A stretch of DNA of 64,000 bases from Alkalibacterium sp049389645 (GCF_049389645.1 NZ_CP186540.1:1736001-1800000); one strand, 5' to 3'. Counted from the stretch's first letter, positions 8,338 through 16,744 are shown. Made by a program: numbers and translations. The notes: generated by a model not told the origin, from the sequence alone.

Positions 8338-9018
8338 ATGGCTGAAAAGGGAGTTACTATTTATTTTGTCCGTCATGGAGAAACGTATTTTAATTCATAC
8401 GGCAGAATGCAAGGGTGGAGCAATACACCGCTAACGGAAAATGGGAAAGACGATGTACGACGCTGCGGACGTGGACTGGCTGACACAAAATTCAATGCGG
8501 TCTACACGAGCGATTTATCACGTACTCAAGAAACAGCCAGAATCATATTAGAAGAAAACGGCCAATTAGAAACATTGAATATGATTCAAATGCCGGAATT
8601 TAGAGAAGTATTCTTTGGTTCCATGGAAGGCATGTTTGGTTCCGAAGCTTACGACAAAGTCAGGGAATATTTGGGCTATGAAACGAAGCAAGAAATGTTT
8701 AAAAACACAGATGTTCCGGAACGAATGGATGCCTTTCGCGCCATTGATCCCGAAGGACATGCGGAAGATTTCATGATGTTCTGGTCACGTGTTGAAAAAG
8801 GCTTGCTCAAGTTGATCGATCGCCACCGTGATACAGGCGAGAAAATATTACTCGTTGCTCATGGCGGAACGATTCGCTATATTTTGCAAAATTTCATTCC
8901 TGATTTGGAAGATAATAGGGGATTACTTAATGTCAGCGTATCTGTTGCTAAATATCAAGACGGTTCATTCCATCTTGAACGTTATAATGACGTGTCACAT
9001 TTTAAAGATGCTGAGTAA
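8338..9018 (+). CDS. Histidine phosphatase / phosphoglycerate-mutase-like protein
   Basis: 226 residues of the histidine phosphatase superfamily. The catalytic motif FVRHGETYFN places the phospho-accepting histidine at about residue 12. The second histidine is in LVAHGGT near 173, and the acid is probably in the FREVFFGSMEG region. The family contains cofactor-dependent phosphoglycerate mutases and broad-specificity phosphatases. The length and the divergent middle suggest a phosphatase, which is inference. The ATG follows AAGGAGAGG. It is monocistronic, with a hairpin terminator behind it. Confidence 0.88.
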   Translation: MAEKGVTIYFVRHGETYFNSYGRMQGWSNTPLTENGKDDVRRCGRGLADTKFNAVYTSDLSRTQETARIILEENGQLETLNMIQMPEFREVFFGSMEGMFGSEAYDKVREYLGYETKQEMFKNTDVPERMDAFRAIDPEGHAEDFMMFWSRVEKGLLKLIDRHRDTGEKILLVAHGGTIRYILQNFIPDLEDNRGLLNVSVSVAKYQDGSFHLERYNDVSHFKDAE

Positions 9019-9034
9019 TTAACGTGAAAAGTCT

Positions 9035-9104
9035 AAACTCTTACATTGCGATAAAGCTTTCTCGTGCACCAAAAGAGAAAAGCTGCGATGTGAGAGTTTT
9101 TTAT
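9035..9104 (+). terminator. Terminator with branched hairpin
   Basis: AAACTCTTACATTGCG pairs with TGCGATGTGAGAGTTT (one bulge or wobble region) around an inner hairpin (GCTTTCTC / GAGAAAAGC), then a T-run. Confidence 0.75.
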
Positions 9105-9214
9105 ATACTTATAATGTATAAATAGACACTAAAAGGTTGATAAGAGTGGTTAGACACATATTAAAACATTGTTAGTAGATTTTCATGAAATTTTCCGAAA
9201 ACATTTTATTTTTG

Positions 9215-9223
9215 TGATACAAT
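9215..9223 (+). promoter_or_regulatory. Extended -10 promoter of the EIIC_2-panE pair
   Basis: TG-A-TACAAT with a weak -35. A start near 9230 leaves a leader of about 45 nt. Confidence 0.45.
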
Positions 9224-9275
9224 GAGCTTGCAAATAAAATAACAAGCTGTCAGGCTTCGTATAAGGGGAAAAAAC

Positions 9276-10322
9276 ATGTTAGATAATGAACAATATACTT
9301 TTAAAGATTATTCAAATAAGGTACTTGCGGGTACCGCTAGCGGGATCGTCATTGGTTTAATTGCTAATGCCATCTTAGGAGGAATTTTTAAAGCTTTAAT
9401 TCCTTATGCTTCAATCTTTGTAACCTTAGCAATGGTTGTTTCCACCATGCAGTTCTTAACACCTGCTTTGATCGGGGTATTGGTTGGGATGCAATTCAAG
9501 TTGAATCCTATGCAGAGTGTCATTATTGGTGCTGCTACATTTCTAGGATCAGGCGCATACGCTGTTACAGAAGCGGGTATTACACTAGTAGGCATTGGTG
9601 ACTTGGTCAACGTTATGCTTATAGCTGGATTAGCCGTCTTTGTCACTCGCTTTTTAGAAGGAAAATTAGGATCGCTAACTTTGATTTTACTTCCTATTAT
9701 TGTCGGTGCTGGTGTAGGGACAGTTGGTGTTCTTACTTTACCGTATGTCAGTCTAGTAACTACAACAATCGGAAATATCATTAATACCTTCACGCTGCTA
9801 CAACCATTGTTGATGGCCATCCTCATCGCTGTTGCCTTCTCTATCCTTATTATTTCACCGATTTCTACAGTAGCAATCGGCATAGCAATCGGGATATCAG
9901 GCTTAGGCGCAGGAGCTGCTGCTATTGGAGTGACAGCTTGTACAGCAGTATTGGTAATCGGCTCTAAAAGAGTGAATCAAAAAGGAACAACATTAGCCAT
10001 TCTCTTAGGAGCAATGAAAATGATGATGCCGAACCTTGTCAGACATCCAAGAATCGTAGTGCCAATTATTGTCAATGCTATTCTATCTGGTACCGGTGCG
10101 TATCTGTTCAGTATTCATGGTTTACCACAAACGGCAGGATTTGGAATCGTTGGCTTGGTTGGACCGATCCAAGCCGTAAATATGGGTTCAGCACTTTGGA
10201 TGGTTATCATGGCATACTTCGTCATTCCATTTGGTGGAGCAATATTAGTAGATATATTATTCAACAAGGTACTGAAAATTTACGAACATGAGATTTTCGA
10301 ATTTTTACCAGCAACAAACTAA
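9276..10322 (+). CDS. PTS_EIIC_2-family membrane permease
   Basis: 348 residues, almost entirely hydrophobic with about 8-10 membrane segments rich in glycine and alanine. It matches the general look of the PTS_EIIC_2 family, stand-alone IIC-like permeases with no attached or neighbouring IIA/IIB domains. None is seen here either, so phosphorylation-coupled uptake is doubtful. The substrate is unknown. It is followed after 21 bp by a ketopantoate-reductase-like gene on the same strand, so the substrate may be an alpha-keto or alpha-hydroxy acid; that is inference. The start follows AAGGGGAAAAAAC. Confidence 0.75.
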   Translation: MLDNEQYTFKDYSNKVLAGTASGIVIGLIANAILGGIFKALIPYASIFVTLAMVVSTMQFLTPALIGVLVGMQFKLNPMQSVIIGAATFLGSGAYAVTEAGITLVGIGDLVNVMLIAGLAVFVTRFLEGKLGSLTLILLPIIVGAGVGTVGVLTLPYVSLVTTTIGNIINTFTLLQPLLMAILIAVAFSILIISPISTVAIGIAIGISGLGAGAAAIGVTACTAVLVIGSKRVNQKGTTLAILLGAMKMMMPNLVRHPRIVVPIIVNAILSGTGAYLFSIHGLPQTAGFGIVGLVGPIQAVNMGSALWMVIMAYFVIPFGGAILVDILFNKVLKIYEHEIFEFLPATN

Positions 10323-10343
10323 TCACAAAAGGGGATAAGATTT

Positions 10344-11279
10344 ATGAAAATAGCAATCGCAGGATCAGGTGCACTAGGGTGCGGATTTGGCTACCATTTA
10401 CAAAAAAGTGGCGAAGATGTCACATTACTAGATAATTGGGAACAGCATATCCAAAACATCTCCGATAATGGGTTAAACATCACGGTTAATGGCATTGAAG
10501 ACAATCAAACAATGAAAATTTGTAAACCTAATGAGTTGAATGAAGAAATGGATGCCATTTTTGTTTTCACAAAATCAATGGGATTAAAAGCAATGATGAA
10601 AAGCATTCATCATATCATAGGAGAAAACACAAAAATCATTTGTCTGTTGAACGGCTTAGGCCATTTACAAACACTGGAAGAATTTGTACCTAAAAAGAAT
10701 ATCATCATGGGTACGACAGTATGGACGGCTGGCATCGATGCTCCCGGAATTACACACTTTGATGGACAAGGACCGGTTGAATTACAAAATAGTGTCCCTG
10801 AGGAAAAAGATGCGGCATTACAAATAGTCGATATTTTGAAAAGAAGTGGTTTAAACGGAGTCTATAGTGACAACGTCAATTATACGACATGGCGCAAAGC
10901 GTGTGTTAATGGTACGATGAATGCCTTGTGTGCATTGCTAGATACGACTATCGAAAAAGTTTTCGCAACTTCGACGATCGATTCAATGTTGTCAGCGATC
11001 GTGACAGAATTTGCTGCAGTAGCCAAAAAGCAAGACGGGATAAAACTTGACGTTGAAGAAACGGTTACCTATCTTAAAGCATTAGCTGAAAAAGTAGGGG
11101 CTCATTATCCTTCTATGCACCAGGACTTGGCAAATAAAAGACCGACTGAAATAGACTTTTTAAATGGCGCAGTAGCCGAAGCATCAAAACGCTTAGGTTT
11201 TGAAGCACCAAATTGTCAAAAAATCACCGATTTGATTCATGCCAAAGAAGATATTCTAGGTATTCAAACAGCGAAGTAA
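10344..11279 (+). CDS. panE: 2-dehydropantoate 2-reductase (ketopantoate reductase family)
   Basis: 311 residues, full family length. The N-terminal Rossmann domain binds NADP(H) through GSGALG at residues 7-12. The C-terminal helical ApbA_C domain holds the general-acid lysine in WRKACVNG near residue 184. The textbook reaction is NADPH reduction of 2-dehydropantoate to pantoate. No panB, panC or panD lies nearby. Stand-alone PanE-like enzymes in lactic acid bacteria can instead be D-2-hydroxyacid dehydrogenases, so the true substrate is open. Same transcript as the permease, with a strong terminator behind. Confidence 0.82.
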   Translation: MKIAIAGSGALGCGFGYHLQKSGEDVTLLDNWEQHIQNISDNGLNITVNGIEDNQTMKICKPNELNEEMDAIFVFTKSMGLKAMMKSIHHIIGENTKIICLLNGLGHLQTLEEFVPKKNIIMGTTVWTAGIDAPGITHFDGQGPVELQNSVPEEKDAALQIVDILKRSGLNGVYSDNVNYTTWRKACVNGTMNALCALLDTTIEKVFATSTIDSMLSAIVTEFAAVAKKQDGIKLDVEETVTYLKALAEKVGAHYPSMHQDLANKRPTEIDFLNGAVAEASKRLGFEAPNCQKITDLIHAKEDILGIQTAK

Positions 11280-11303
11280 TTAATTAAGAGTTTTAAATAC
11301 GAT

Positions 11304-11343
11304 AAAAGACACCCCTATTTCAATTAAATAGGGGTGTCTTTTT
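11304..11343 (+). terminator. Rho-independent terminator after panE
   Basis: A 17-bp stem (AAAAGACACCCCTATTT and complement) with loop CAATT and trailing T residues. Confidence 0.93.
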
Positions 11344-11499
11344 GTGTGTATTAGCTAAACTATTACTGATTAAAGTTTGTTCATTGGAATGATTGTTGGG
11401 CATTGCTTAAATGGTAATAAAAGCGAGAATACACAAGTCTTTTCTGCGATGATTACTTACAATAAGAAAGCGAACAGGCTTTCATTTTCCACAGATATA

Positions 11500-11508
11500 T
11501 GCTATAAT
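11500..11508 (+). promoter_or_regulatory. Extended -10 promoter of ssrA
   Basis: TG-C-TATAAT, a strong extended -10. A start near 11515 gives a leader of about 30 nt to be removed before mature tmRNA at 11545. Confidence 0.65.
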
Positions 11509-11544
11509 GCTTATAGAGTCAAATGAGACTCATTTAATCATGTC

Positions 11545-11915
11545 GGGGTTGTTACGGATTCGACAGGCATAGATTGAGCTCGGGTTGCGTTCCGCAGGTG
11601 ACGAGACTGCGTATCAACGTCACAGTTAAATATAACTGCAAACAATAATAGTAACACATACGCTTTAGCTGCGTAACAACAGCTTCTTATAGCGTGATCC
11701 GACCGGTATCACCCATGTACTCGGTATCGGGTCCTATATGCAGTGGGGTACGCTTATTCTTTCCGTCTGGAAGACTGAGAAGAGATTATCAGACTAGCAA
11801 CGCATGATGCCTGTTTTACGGCTGGTGTTTAGCGAAACTTTAAATAGTAAAGCTATGAACGTAGACGCTTGAGTGTCGATGTGCTTGGACAGGGGTTCGA
11901 CTCCCCTCAACTCCA
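11545..11915 (+). ncRNA. ssrA: Transfer-messenger RNA (tmRNA)
   Basis: Starts GGGGTTGTTACGGATTCGAC and ends in a T-arm (AGGGG TTCGACT CCCCT) and CAACTCC-A. The first seven bases pair with the last seven to form the tRNA-like acceptor stem (one G-U). The 371-nt gene carries the proteolysis-tag frame at 11638-11676. The 3' CCA is not encoded: the A at 11915 is followed by TAC. The RNA rescues stalled ribosomes with SmpB and RNase R, whose genes lie just upstream. Confidence 0.97.
11638..11676 (+). other. tmRNA tag reading frame
   Basis: From the resume codon GCA the frame reads ANNNSNTYALAA then TAA. The LAA ending is the ClpXP degradation signal, and the YALAA ending is common in Lactobacillales tags. 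Confidence 0.9.
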
Positions 11916-11930
11916 TACTCTTCAAAATAT

Positions 11931-11989
11931 AAGTCTTGTAATCGTTGGTGTGACAATTGTTATCCAACATTGCAAGGCTTATTTTTTTT
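11931..11989 (+). terminator. Terminator of ssrA
   Basis: AAGTCTTGTAATCGTTGG pairs imperfectly with CCAACATTGCAAGGCTT and is followed by eight T residues. The stem starts 15 bp after the mature tmRNA end. Confidence 0.75.
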
Positions 11990-12038
11990 GTTCAAGTCAA
12001 GTATCGTTTAAAAGATTTAAAACAATGCAAATAAACGG

Positions 12039-12044
12039 TATAAT
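12039..12044 (+). promoter_or_regulatory. -10 box before the structured leader
   Basis: TATAAT, with TTTAAA 17 bp upstream (12016-12021) as a weak -35. Predicted start near 12051, where the GGACT arm of the leader begins. Confidence 0.5.
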
Positions 12045-12050
12045 GGAAAT

Positions 12051-12230
12051 GGACTGAAAAGAGTAGCCCTTTATTGTAAAGGTATGATTGGGTGTTTGAG
12101 CCTGTAATGTTTCCTGCAGCCTGATGCCATCTGTGTGCAGGTAAAAAGAACCGAAAGCCGTAATGATCGCAACTAATATCCGTCGAGTCCAGAAATAGGT
12201 AGGGAACGGGATTTTACTAGAAAAATAAGT
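12051..12230 (+). ncRNA. Structured untranslated leader or small RNA, family not recognised
   Basis: About 215 nt lie between a TATAAT box and the HAD phosphatase start. GGACT (12051-12055) pairs with AGTCC (12186-12190) and encloses a 6-bp hairpin (CCTTTA / TAAAGG near 12068-12082) and a CCTGCA / TGCAGG hairpin (12113-12118 with 12136-12141). GTTTCCTGC (12109-12117) can alternatively pair over all nine bases with GTAGGGAAC (12199-12207), so the two folds exclude each other, as in a riboswitch. I cannot match it to a named class. The start resembles a T-box stem I, but the conserved T-box sequence is missing. Confidence 0.4.
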
Positions 12231-12267
12231 TGATCAAGTAAATATGATTTATAAAAGGAGTATTCAA

Positions 12268-13047
12268 ATGAAGCCAACGGCATTAGTGTTTTTTGATTTG
12301 GATGGAACATTGTTAAATAAAAAGTCAAAAGTGGATGAAGAGGTAAAAGAAGCCCTTGTTCAATTGAAAGAAAAGGGTGCAGTACCTTTCATAGCGACTG
12401 GAAGAAGCCCACTGGAAATCCAGCATGTACTGGATGATACGGTCATCGATTCGTTCATCTGCCTCAATGGACAATATATCCAATATGAAGGGGAGGAAGT
12501 ATACCGAAATGTAATTCCGAAGTCACTGGTGAATCGCCTGAAACAAATGACGACTGAAAAGAAACTACCGCTTTCTCTATACAGTACGGACAAGATACGA
12601 GCTACACGCTATAGTGAAACGCTGAAATATGCCTATAACTATATCCATGAAGATCCGCCTGAAATCGATAGTGCTTTTGGCGAAAAAGAAGAGATCCTAA
12701 TGATGCTCGTGCTGAATAAAGATTCTTCCCTGGATCATGAATTGATCGATGCACTCCCCGAGCTATCCTTTTACCGGAATACGCCTTACAGCATGGACAC
12801 GATCACGAAAGGACATTCCAAAGCAACAGGCATTGATGCCTTACTTAAATCCATAGAAATGGAAAATGTGCCACTATACGCATTTGGAGATGGACCGAAT
12901 GACATAGAGATGCTGGAACGTGCCGATTACAGCGTGGTAATGGATAATGGGACCGATGACGTAAAGGAAGCGGCCGACTACATCACCGCCTCCAATACGG
13001 ATGGTGGAATCGTAGAAGGTTTGAAATACTATAAGTTGATTGATTGA
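12268..13047 (+). CDS. Cof-type HAD-IIB phosphatase
   Basis: 259 residues. The HAD nucleophile motif FFDLDGTLL is near residues 8-16. A C2-type cap occupies the middle, a KGHSKATG motif lies near 188-195, and the metal-binding acidic motif FGDGPNDIEML is near 210-220. These enzymes dephosphorylate sugar phosphates, flavin or pyridoxal cofactors; the substrate here is unknown. ATG 12268 is chosen because AAAGGAG lies at normal spacing before it, while the in-frame ATG at 12244 has none. It is preceded by an unusually long structured leader, which suggests RNA-level control. Confidence 0.88.
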   Translation: MKPTALVFFDLDGTLLNKKSKVDEEVKEALVQLKEKGAVPFIATGRSPLEIQHVLDDTVIDSFICLNGQYIQYEGEEVYRNVIPKSLVNRLKQMTTEKKLPLSLYSTDKIRATRYSETLKYAYNYIHEDPPEIDSAFGEKEEILMMLVLNKDSSLDHELIDALPELSFYRNTPYSMDTITKGHSKATGIDALLKSIEMENVPLYAFGDGPNDIEMLERADYSVVMDNGTDDVKEAADYITASNTDGGIVEGLKYYKLID

Positions 13048-13061
13048 TAATAAAAGCAGAT

Positions 13062-13118
13062 AAGAGGGTGGGACAAGCTTTTCTTTATTAAAAGAAACGC
13101 TTATTCCAGCCTCTTTGA
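13062..13118. terminator. Long imperfect hairpin after the HAD gene
   Basis: AAGAGGGTGGGACAAGC... pairs over about 25 positions with ...GCTTATTCCAGCCTCTT across an ATTA loop, followed by a short T-run. It may terminate transcription. The GGGTGGGACAAG look also suggests a dispersed hairpin element. Confidence 0.55.
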
Positions 13119-13540
13119 GATTTTCCGCAGCATTTTATAGTGAAAAAACCTTCTCGTCTGATTGATTATATCGGATCGCGGGACTCGTTCTGTAGCTCAA
13201 GCTTGTTTAACTCGCTGCTTTACTATCCTTGTGACTGTTTTCTTCGAATAACCTGCACTGAACTGGTCTCAAAACTTGATTTGCAGCTAGTTCTGACTAT
13301 TGTATTCAATTGAACTGGTTTCAATAGCCCTTTTGATACGTGTTCTAAGAACTTGCTTAAGATGAAGGGGGTCCTATATCGTTTTAGGGACTCGTTCTGC
13401 ACCGATAATGAGGTCCAACTCGTTCCTTTATTGCTTTTATGCTGCAGGAAGAATTAAGCAGCTTATCACTTAACAGAGATATAAAAATGACTATAATAGA
13501 CCAAAAATAATGTTCAAATCAGATTTAGTTTATCTGTTTT
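13119..13540. repeat. Gene-free stretch with paired short motifs
   Basis: No gene. GGGACTCGTTCTG occurs near 13188 and 13389, and AACTGGT(C/T)TCAA near 13261 and 13315. The latter matches the motif family near 42.7 kb and resembles the one near 3.6 kb. The ribosome site of the next gene closes the region. Confidence 0.45.
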
Positions 13541-13556
13541 CTAGAAGGAGAAAAAT

Positions 13557-14051
13557 ATGCTTTACAAATCACATGTCGTTGTCACTTATGCCACAGTGCT
13601 ACCGATACTTGTTTCAACCGATTCTTTAACTATCGGAAACGTCATTGCTCTGGGGATCGGTTCGCTCTTGCCAGATATCGACCACCCGAAATCCTTTATC
13701 GGCAACCGAACACGAGGCATCAGCGATGGGATGAGAATGGTCTTCGGACATAGAGGACTACTGCACTCCATAGTAGGCGTTATCTTCTTCCTGCTAGCAG
13801 CTCAGTTTATTTTGTCGTCTTTTCAGCAGCCTCTGGAATGGGCTTATTGGTTTACTGCCGGCTATATTGCTCACTTAGTTGAAGACTCCTTTTCAAAAAC
13901 CGGCGTGGCATGGCTTCAGCCAGTTTATAACAAGAGGATACAATTTGGTTTTAAGCTGATATATTACAAAACTGGGAAGACAAGCGAGATGGTTCTTTTT
14001 CTAGTCGCTTGTGCCGGACTATTCTACCAGCTTGTGCTTCTTACCTCTTAA
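13557..14051 (+). CDS. YdjM-like membrane metal-dependent hydrolase
   Basis: 164 residues with about four membrane segments. The N-terminal KSH, then SLLPDIDHPKSFIG near residues 37-50 and GHRGLLHS near 64-71, are the conserved histidine/aspartate motifs of the YdjM/DUF457 family (LexA-regulated inner-membrane putative hydrolases in E. coli). The substrate and reaction are unknown. The ATG follows AGAAGGAG. It stands alone and shares a bidirectional terminator with the convergent gene downstream. Confidence 0.82.
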   Translation: MLYKSHVVVTYATVLPILVSTDSLTIGNVIALGIGSLLPDIDHPKSFIGNRTRGISDGMRMVFGHRGLLHSIVGVIFFLLAAQFILSSFQQPLEWAYWFTAGYIAHLVEDSFSKTGVAWLQPVYNKRIQFGFKLIYYKTGKTSEMVLFLVACAGLFYQLVLLTS

Positions 14052-14112
14052 TATCGTTATATATAGATACAACATTTGCTGTTAGTAGTTAGACTACTGA
14101 TTCGTTATAGAC

Positions 14113-14147
14113 AAAAAAGGGATAACCACATCGGTTATCCCTTTTTT
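14113..14147. terminator. Bidirectional terminator between convergent genes
   Basis: AAAAAAGGGATAACC pairs exactly with GGTTATCCCTTTTTT. A-run and T-run flanks let it serve both strands. Confidence 0.9.
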
Positions 14148-14157
14148 ATTAAGTAAG

Positions 14158-14601
14158 TTACTGATTGATGCGCTCACGGTTTTTGACGCTGATATTTCCA
14201 AGCGTCCGGTAAAGAGGTGTGGTATCGGTTTTCTTGGGGAATTCGAATTTCTGTTCTTTCAAACGTTCATTGTGTGATTTCTGATAGGCATTTTCTAAAT
14301 ACGTGATCGTCAACTCGCTATCATCAAAACCAGTACCGGCTGTTTCCATTTCTACATTGATGATGGAATCCAGAAAAATAGATTTGAATGATGCTTTTTT
14401 ACCCGTAGCACCTTGTTTATCAACAAATAGTATGCGTAACGAAGTAAAGACAAGAGCATCGCGAATCATCTGATATCCCATTGTGATTTTCTCCTCTTTA
14501 AATAGATAATCCCCATATTCTTGCGTCAATTCGTCTGGCGATTTTTCTGAATAGTTACCCAACGCACCCTGCAGTACAGCGTTGAAATTAAATCCGGCCA
14601 T
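14158..14601 (-). CDS. Bacterial PH-domain protein (bPH_1/DUF1696 type)
   Basis: 147 residues, cytosolic. The pattern EEKITMGYQMIRDALVFTSLRILFVDKQGATGKKASFKSI is split here as a strand-rich core at about 35-75. It matches bacterial pleckstrin-homology (YvbH/YyaB-like, former DUF1696) proteins, which form oligomeric rings of unknown role. No catalytic residues. The gene is monocistronic, converges on the YdjM-like gene and ends at the shared terminator. A ribosome site (GGAAGTAGG on the minus strand) precedes the ATG. Confidence 0.78.
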   Translation of the reverse strand: MAGFNFNAVLQGALGNYSEKSPDELTQEYGDYLFKEEKITMGYQMIRDALVFTSLRILFVDKQGATGKKASFKSIFLDSIINVEMETAGTGFDDSELTITYLENAYQKSHNERLKEQKFEFPKKTDTTPLYRTLGNISVKNRERINQ

Positions 14602-14654
14602 GTCATCATCCTACTTCCTTTATCATTTACTTTGGTACAATGCTTCTGATAACT

Positions 14655-14689
14655 AAAAAAGTCCTGTCCCAACAAACTGGGACAGGACT
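14655..14689 (-). terminator. Terminator for the minus-strand gene at 14696-15061
   Basis: A 12-bp stem AGTCCTGTCCCA / TGGGACAGGACT with a 6-nt loop. The A-run at 14655-14660 is a U-run on the minus transcript. Confidence 0.88.
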
Positions 14690-14695
14690 TTGTGT

Positions 14696-15061
14696 TTAAG
14701 TTGCCAGGTTATTAAATTCTTTTATTTTACCATCTATTCCTTTTGGGAAATGGTGATACAACTGGGCGAGTAAGTTGGGATCACGACTTGTCATTAAGAG
14801 TAAATTGTTCACACATTTAATCAATTCATAGTGTTCATAGGTACCTTTTATAGCATCCGCATCTTTATATTGCGTTAAACCATCTAGAACTATGTGAAAT
14901 TCAGTTACAAAGGATTTGAACTCTGCTCCTTTATTCAGCAGTACAGATTTCAAAGCCTGATTTTTTTCGTGAAGACTTAAAGCATATTCTTCAGGTGTCA
15001 TACCTATTGATTTCGCGTGTCGTTTCAAGTCGATATAATTATTTTCAACTGTTTCGTTCAT
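14696..15061 (-). CDS. Hypothetical helical protein
   Basis: 121 residues from the ATG at 15061, chosen because AGGTG precedes it; an upstream in-frame start at 15085 lacks such a site. The sequence is mostly predicted helix with no membrane segment and no family I recognise. The N-terminus (NNYIDLKRHAKSIGMTPEEY) looks a little like a small DNA-binding or ribbon-helix segment, but this is weak. It has its own terminator. Its promoter should lie within 15080-15200. Confidence 0.6.
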   Translation of the reverse strand: MNETVENNYIDLKRHAKSIGMTPEEYALSLHEKNQALKSVLLNKGAEFKSFVTEFHIVLDGLTQYKDADAIKGTYEHYELIKCVNNLLLMTSRDPNLLAQLYHHFPKGIDGKIKEFNNLAT

Positions 15062-15310
15062 ATTATCACCTCTACTTAACTGCAAGCTTTTTCTGATAAA
15101 AGTTTAGCAAGTTATTTTTATAGTATTAATTATATGATTTTATAGCGTTAAAGTAAATATTGAAAAGTGAACTCTCATAAACATAAAAAGGGTTGTTCAA
15201 CGCTTTGACACTATGTGTTTGTGTAACTGAAATTTATCACACTGAATAAACTAAAGGTGGACCATTAGGGATAACAAATAACTGTTTGCCACATTTTATT
15301 CACATTTTAG

Positions 15311-15324
15311 TGTAAGCGCTTCGT
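15311..15324 (+). promoter_or_regulatory. Candidate cre site (CcpA)
   Basis: TGTAAGCGCTTCGT matches the cre consensus TGWAARCGYTWNCW at 13 of 14 positions. It lies about 80 bp upstream of the putative -35 of the M20D/Opp cluster, suggesting carbon-source control of peptide scavenging. Apart from this and the promoter, the 15062-15500 gap shows nothing else I can name. Confidence 0.5.
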
Positions 15325-15401
15325 TGCTGAAACCGACAACTATAATGAGTTATAAAAGAGAATTTGATTAGAAAACAATGATAAAAACAAAGATAAAAGC
15401 A

Positions 15402-15428
15402 TTGACAATAGGTTTTGCAGTGTATAAA
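15402..15428 (+). promoter_or_regulatory. Promoter of the amidohydrolase/Opp cluster
   Basis: TTGACA at 15402-15407 and TATAAA at 15423-15428, with a short 15-bp spacer. A short spacer often means weak or activator-dependent initiation. Confidence 0.5.
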
Positions 15429-15500
15429 CTTTAAAAAACGACACGAATTATTAAAATATTCTCATTTTCATTAGAATAATCTAATTTAGGAGTGGGTCAT

Positions 15501-16724
15501 ATGTTAATTAACCAACTAGAAGAGGAACTCAATAAATGTTATCCCGCTACGGTAAAGTGGCGCAGACATTTACATCAACATCCGGAACCATCATTTAAAG
15601 AATGGCAGACCAGAGAATATATCGCAGATAAATTGAGAGCGTTCGGTTATACAGAGGTGGAAGAAAATGTTGGGGGCGGAGGGATTGTTGCCTATTTAAG
15701 AGGAAGTAAATTGGGACCAACGATTGCTTTCCGGGCTGACTTTGATGCTTTGCGCATAGAGGAACAGACCGGTTTACCCTTTACATCAAAAAATCCGGGA
15801 ATCATGCACGCTTGTGGTCACGACGGGCATACAGCGACTTTACTCAGTGTGGCTAAAGTGATGAAAGCATATGAAGATGAACTTGTAGGATCGATTAAAT
15901 TTATCTTTCAACATGCAGAAGAAGTTTTACCCGGTGGCGGAAAATCGATAGTTGAAGCCGGTGTGCTGGAAGACGTGGATGCCGTTTATGGGTTGCATTT
16001 AAGATCGCCACTCGAATACGGAACAGTATCTTATTGTTCAGGGTATGCGATGGCCGCGGCTGATTTCTTCGATATTACGATACAAGGTAAAGGCGGGCAC
16101 GCAGCCTATCCAAATGCTACGGTCGATTCGATCGTCGTCGCTTCATACGTAGTCAATCAGTTGCAGTCCATTATCAGTCGAAACAAAGATCCTAAAAAAG
16201 CCGGTGTTTTAACTGTTTCCACATTAAAGGCAGGAGACGGTGCGCACAATGTCATTGCAGACAAGGCTTCGATCAAAGGAACAGTAAGGACTTTTGATCC
16301 TGAATTAAGAGATTTGATCGAAGGAAAAATAAAAACCATGACAGAAAGCATCTGTTTCGCTCATGATGCTACGTGCAAGGTCAATTATACACGTGGGTAT
16401 CCAGCCCTATTCAATCACGAAAAAGAAACGGCACTTATTCAGACGTTATTTGAAACGAATCGTAAAGACATGAAAGTTGAATCGATTCCTCTGCGTATGG
16501 GAGGCGAAGATTTCGCTTATTACTTGCAGGAGAAACCCGGCTCATTCTTTTTTGTCCATTCAGGAAATAAAGAAAAAGGGATCAGTTACCCCCATCATCA
16601 TCCTAAATTTGATTTTGATGAACGGGCCATGTTGGTGGGAGCGAAGTGTTTCGTCGATATTATTGATCATTATTTATTAAGTGGCGTACAAGTAGCGAAA
16701 ACCAAAACTGCAGCCTTAGACTAA
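15501..16724 (+). CDS. M20D amidohydrolase (N-acyl-amino-acid/hippurate hydrolase type)
   Basis: 407 residues. The metal-binding motif MHACGHDGHTATLL is near residues 100-113, followed by QHAEEVLPGGG near 137-147 and the lid or dimerisation domain; MGGEDFAYYL and HHHPKFDFDE lie near the C-terminus. Relatives remove acyl groups from N-acetyl or N-benzoyl amino acids, or act as carboxypeptidases. ATG 15501 is chosen over the in-frame GTG at 15492 because TAGGAG then has normal spacing. First gene of a cluster continuing with a paralogue and an Opp-type importer. Confidence 0.9.
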   Translation: MLINQLEEELNKCYPATVKWRRHLHQHPEPSFKEWQTREYIADKLRAFGYTEVEENVGGGGIVAYLRGSKLGPTIAFRADFDALRIEEQTGLPFTSKNPGIMHACGHDGHTATLLSVAKVMKAYEDELVGSIKFIFQHAEEVLPGGGKSIVEAGVLEDVDAVYGLHLRSPLEYGTVSYCSGYAMAAADFFDITIQGKGGHAAYPNATVDSIVVASYVVNQLQSIISRNKDPKKAGVLTVSTLKAGDGAHNVIADKASIKGTVRTFDPELRDLIEGKIKTMTESICFAHDATCKVNYTRGYPALFNHEKETALIQTLFETNRKDMKVESIPLRMGGEDFAYYLQEKPGSFFFVHSGNKEKGISYPHHHPKFDFDERAMLVGAKCFVDIIDHYLLSGVQVAKTKTAALD

Positions 16725-16744
16725 GAGTGAAAGAAGGGTGACGA

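Noticed and set aside
12051..12210. T-box leader
   Set aside because: The 5' part (GGACT...AAAAGAGTA, then GGTGTTTGAGCC) recalls stem I, but the conserved T-box sequence with its TGG bulge and an antiterminator are missing, and the downstream gene is not an amino-acid gene.
12051..12210. TPP riboswitch
   Set aside because: A loose resemblance at AGAACC...GTAGGGAA, but the CTGAGA box is absent.
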